64,000 nucleotides of DNA from contig NZ_CP083757.1 in assembly GCF_020149935.1 (NCBI RefSeq), positions 3,807,501 through 3,871,500 on the forward strand. Direction: 5' to 3'. Both the position numbers and the translations under genes were made by a program. Source of the stretch: Marinilongibacter aquaticus. Lineage in GTDB: Bacteria; Bacteroidota; Bacteroidia; Cytophagales; Spirosomataceae. Shown here one piece after another: positions 63,330 to 64,000 of this stretch (position 1 is the stretch's first letter; the number at the start of each line of letters is the position of its first letter). The notes under the pieces are model-generated. The model searched no databases. It saw nothing but the letters and a program-made list of their open reading frames with translations, and was not told the origin of the DNA.

Positions 63330-63799
63330 TGAAGAAAAATCTGTTTTTAGGCCTGATTTTGCTGTTGGGCTTCTCTTGCAAAGAGAAAAGTGCAGAACCC
63401 AAAAGCAATTTGGAATTATTGACCGACGGACTAAGTGCGAGCTATGTAGTCAGTGAAATTACAGCTAATCAAGGCGGAGTGAGCATAGATTTATTGGCCA
63501 CCGAAAATCCGTGTATTACAGACAATCTGCTCATTTTAAACAGTGATTTTTCTTATGCCTTGGCCGAAGGCGATACAAAATGTGACCCCAACGATCCGGA
63601 TACAATCTTGTCTTCTTCTTGGTCTTTGAGTGCCGATGAAAAGTCGATAACGATTGACAAATTGATCTTTTTGGGCAGAACATTAACGGCTCCAGTTTTT
63701 CAAATCGAAAGCATTAATTCGAAAGGTTTTTCAGGAAAAACGAACGTGACCTACCAGGGAAATGACTACGAAGTTTTGGTGGGTTTCAGCAAAATTTAA
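63329..63799 (+). CDS. Small lipoprotein with lipocalin-like layout
   Basis: The 156-residue protein has a lipobox GFSC (Cys17) and then beta-rich sequence ending in strands TNVTYQGNDYEVLVGFSKI. It resembles the lipocalin-like lipoproteins of Bacteroidota, but I do not recognise a named family. Two cysteines in NPCITDN and DTKCDPN could form a disulfide. Its ATG overlaps the lpxB stop. Confidence 0.65.
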   Translation: MKKNLFLGLILLLGFSCKEKSAEPKSNLELLTDGLSASYVVSEITANQGGVSIDLLATENPCITDNLLILNSDFSYALAEGDTKCDPNDPDTILSSSWSLSADEKSITIDKLIFLGRTLTAPVFQIESINSKGFSGKTNVTYQGNDYEVLVGFSKI

Positions 63800-63871
63800 T
63801 TTAAAATAAGAATTGTTCTAAAGAAAGAACGTATTTGATCGAACGGCTGTTCTTTAAGTTCAAGCGAATTG

Positions 63872-64000
63872 ATGACAAGCATGAGAAAGGATTTAGAATT
63901 ACTAGAGGAAATCACGGGATCGGATTATAAATACGGTTTTTACACCGAAATTGAAGCCGATGAGGCCCCTCCAGGAATCAATGAGGAAATAATTCGATTT
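63872..64000 (+). CDS. sufB: Fe-S cluster assembly protein SufB (5' part only)
   Basis: The first 43 residues are visible. The pattern LLEEITGSDYKYGFYTEIEADEAPPG matches the SufB N-terminus, where YGF and IEAD are conserved. ATG 63872 and 63881 are in frame and either may be used. The remainder is outside the window. SufB is the scaffold of the SufBCD complex that builds iron-sulfur clusters. An inverted repeat GTTCT-N6-AGAAC at 63815-63830 lies upstream; its role is unknown. Confidence 0.88.
   Translation, partial: MTSMRKDLELLEEITGSDYKYGFYTEIEADEAPPGINEEIIRF

Noticed and set aside
63824-63855. AAAGAAC...GTTCTTT inverted repeat before sufB, considered as a terminator
   Set aside because: Only 7 bp with an 18-base loop and no T-run; more likely a regulator site or chance.
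1-64000. tRNA genes, rRNA genes, transposases, integrases, prophage and CRISPR arrays
   Set aside because: I looked on both strands in gaps and coding regions and found none that could be supported.

Overview
The window is a piece of a Bacteroidota chromosome, most likely order Cytophagales; the order is my inference. Supporting signs are the full GldK-GldL-GldM-GldN gliding and type IX secretion (T9SS) core with a PorP/SprF protein, two SusC/SusD pairs, a T9SS-type C-terminal sorting domain, a eukaryote-like ProRS, many lipoproteins, and promoters of the Bacteroidota TAnnTTTG type instead of sigma70 -10 boxes. I saw no rRNA, tRNA, insertion sequence, prophage or CRISPR array. Genes are tightly packed and no gap exceeds 300 bases.

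Region 1 (1-13000) looks like one polysaccharide utilisation locus. A divergently transcribed periplasmic sensor with Reg_prop repeats, cut by the left edge, faces an operon of a Tat-exported GH109-type enzyme, SusC, SusD and a DUF5077/DUF3472 lipoprotein. It converges on a second operon of sulfatase, Tat-exported Gfo/Idh/MocA oxidoreductase and sulfatase. A sulfated glycan containing N-acetylgalactosamine is a reasonable substrate guess.

Region 2 (13095-22050) holds a TonB-dependent receptor under a 20-bp palindrome resembling a DtxR/MntR operator, then ribosomal protein L28, purine nucleoside phosphorylase, a SerB-SerA fusion, YidD, a DUF2853 protein, an outer-membrane protein, an unannotated 56-residue membrane protein, and a four-helix His-rich protein next to a YceI protein.

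Region 3 (22072-30452) is the T9SS and gliding cluster on the minus strand: porP/sprF, gldK, gldL, gldM and gldN. Upstream of it lie methylglyoxal synthase, a DUF4271 membrane protein and a HemD-like protein. Region 4 (30507-35085) has a MoxR/ChlI-type AAA+ ATPase and an oxidative-stress module of OxyR, catalase and an ankyrin protein, with a dyad operator in the oxyR-katA gap. Region 5 (35109-38308) has three glycosyltransferases, probably for surface glycans.

Region 6 (38331-46418) has a 1086-residue NagZ-like/beta-lactamase-like fusion and a second SusC/SusD pair without glycan enzymes beside it. Region 7 (46665-64000) is mixed: FKBP isomerase, ProRS, an aromatic-rich lipoprotein, a FadL-like porin, shikimate kinase, a MauE/DoxX-thioredoxin protein, DUF1599, FolP, a secreted fibronectin-III protein with a T9SS tail, a thiolase-like protein coupled to an acyl-AMP ligase, a BtuB-like receptor, QueD, LpxB, a small lipoprotein, and the start of sufB at the right edge. 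All identifications come from reading the sequence and from recall of families; no database search was run.
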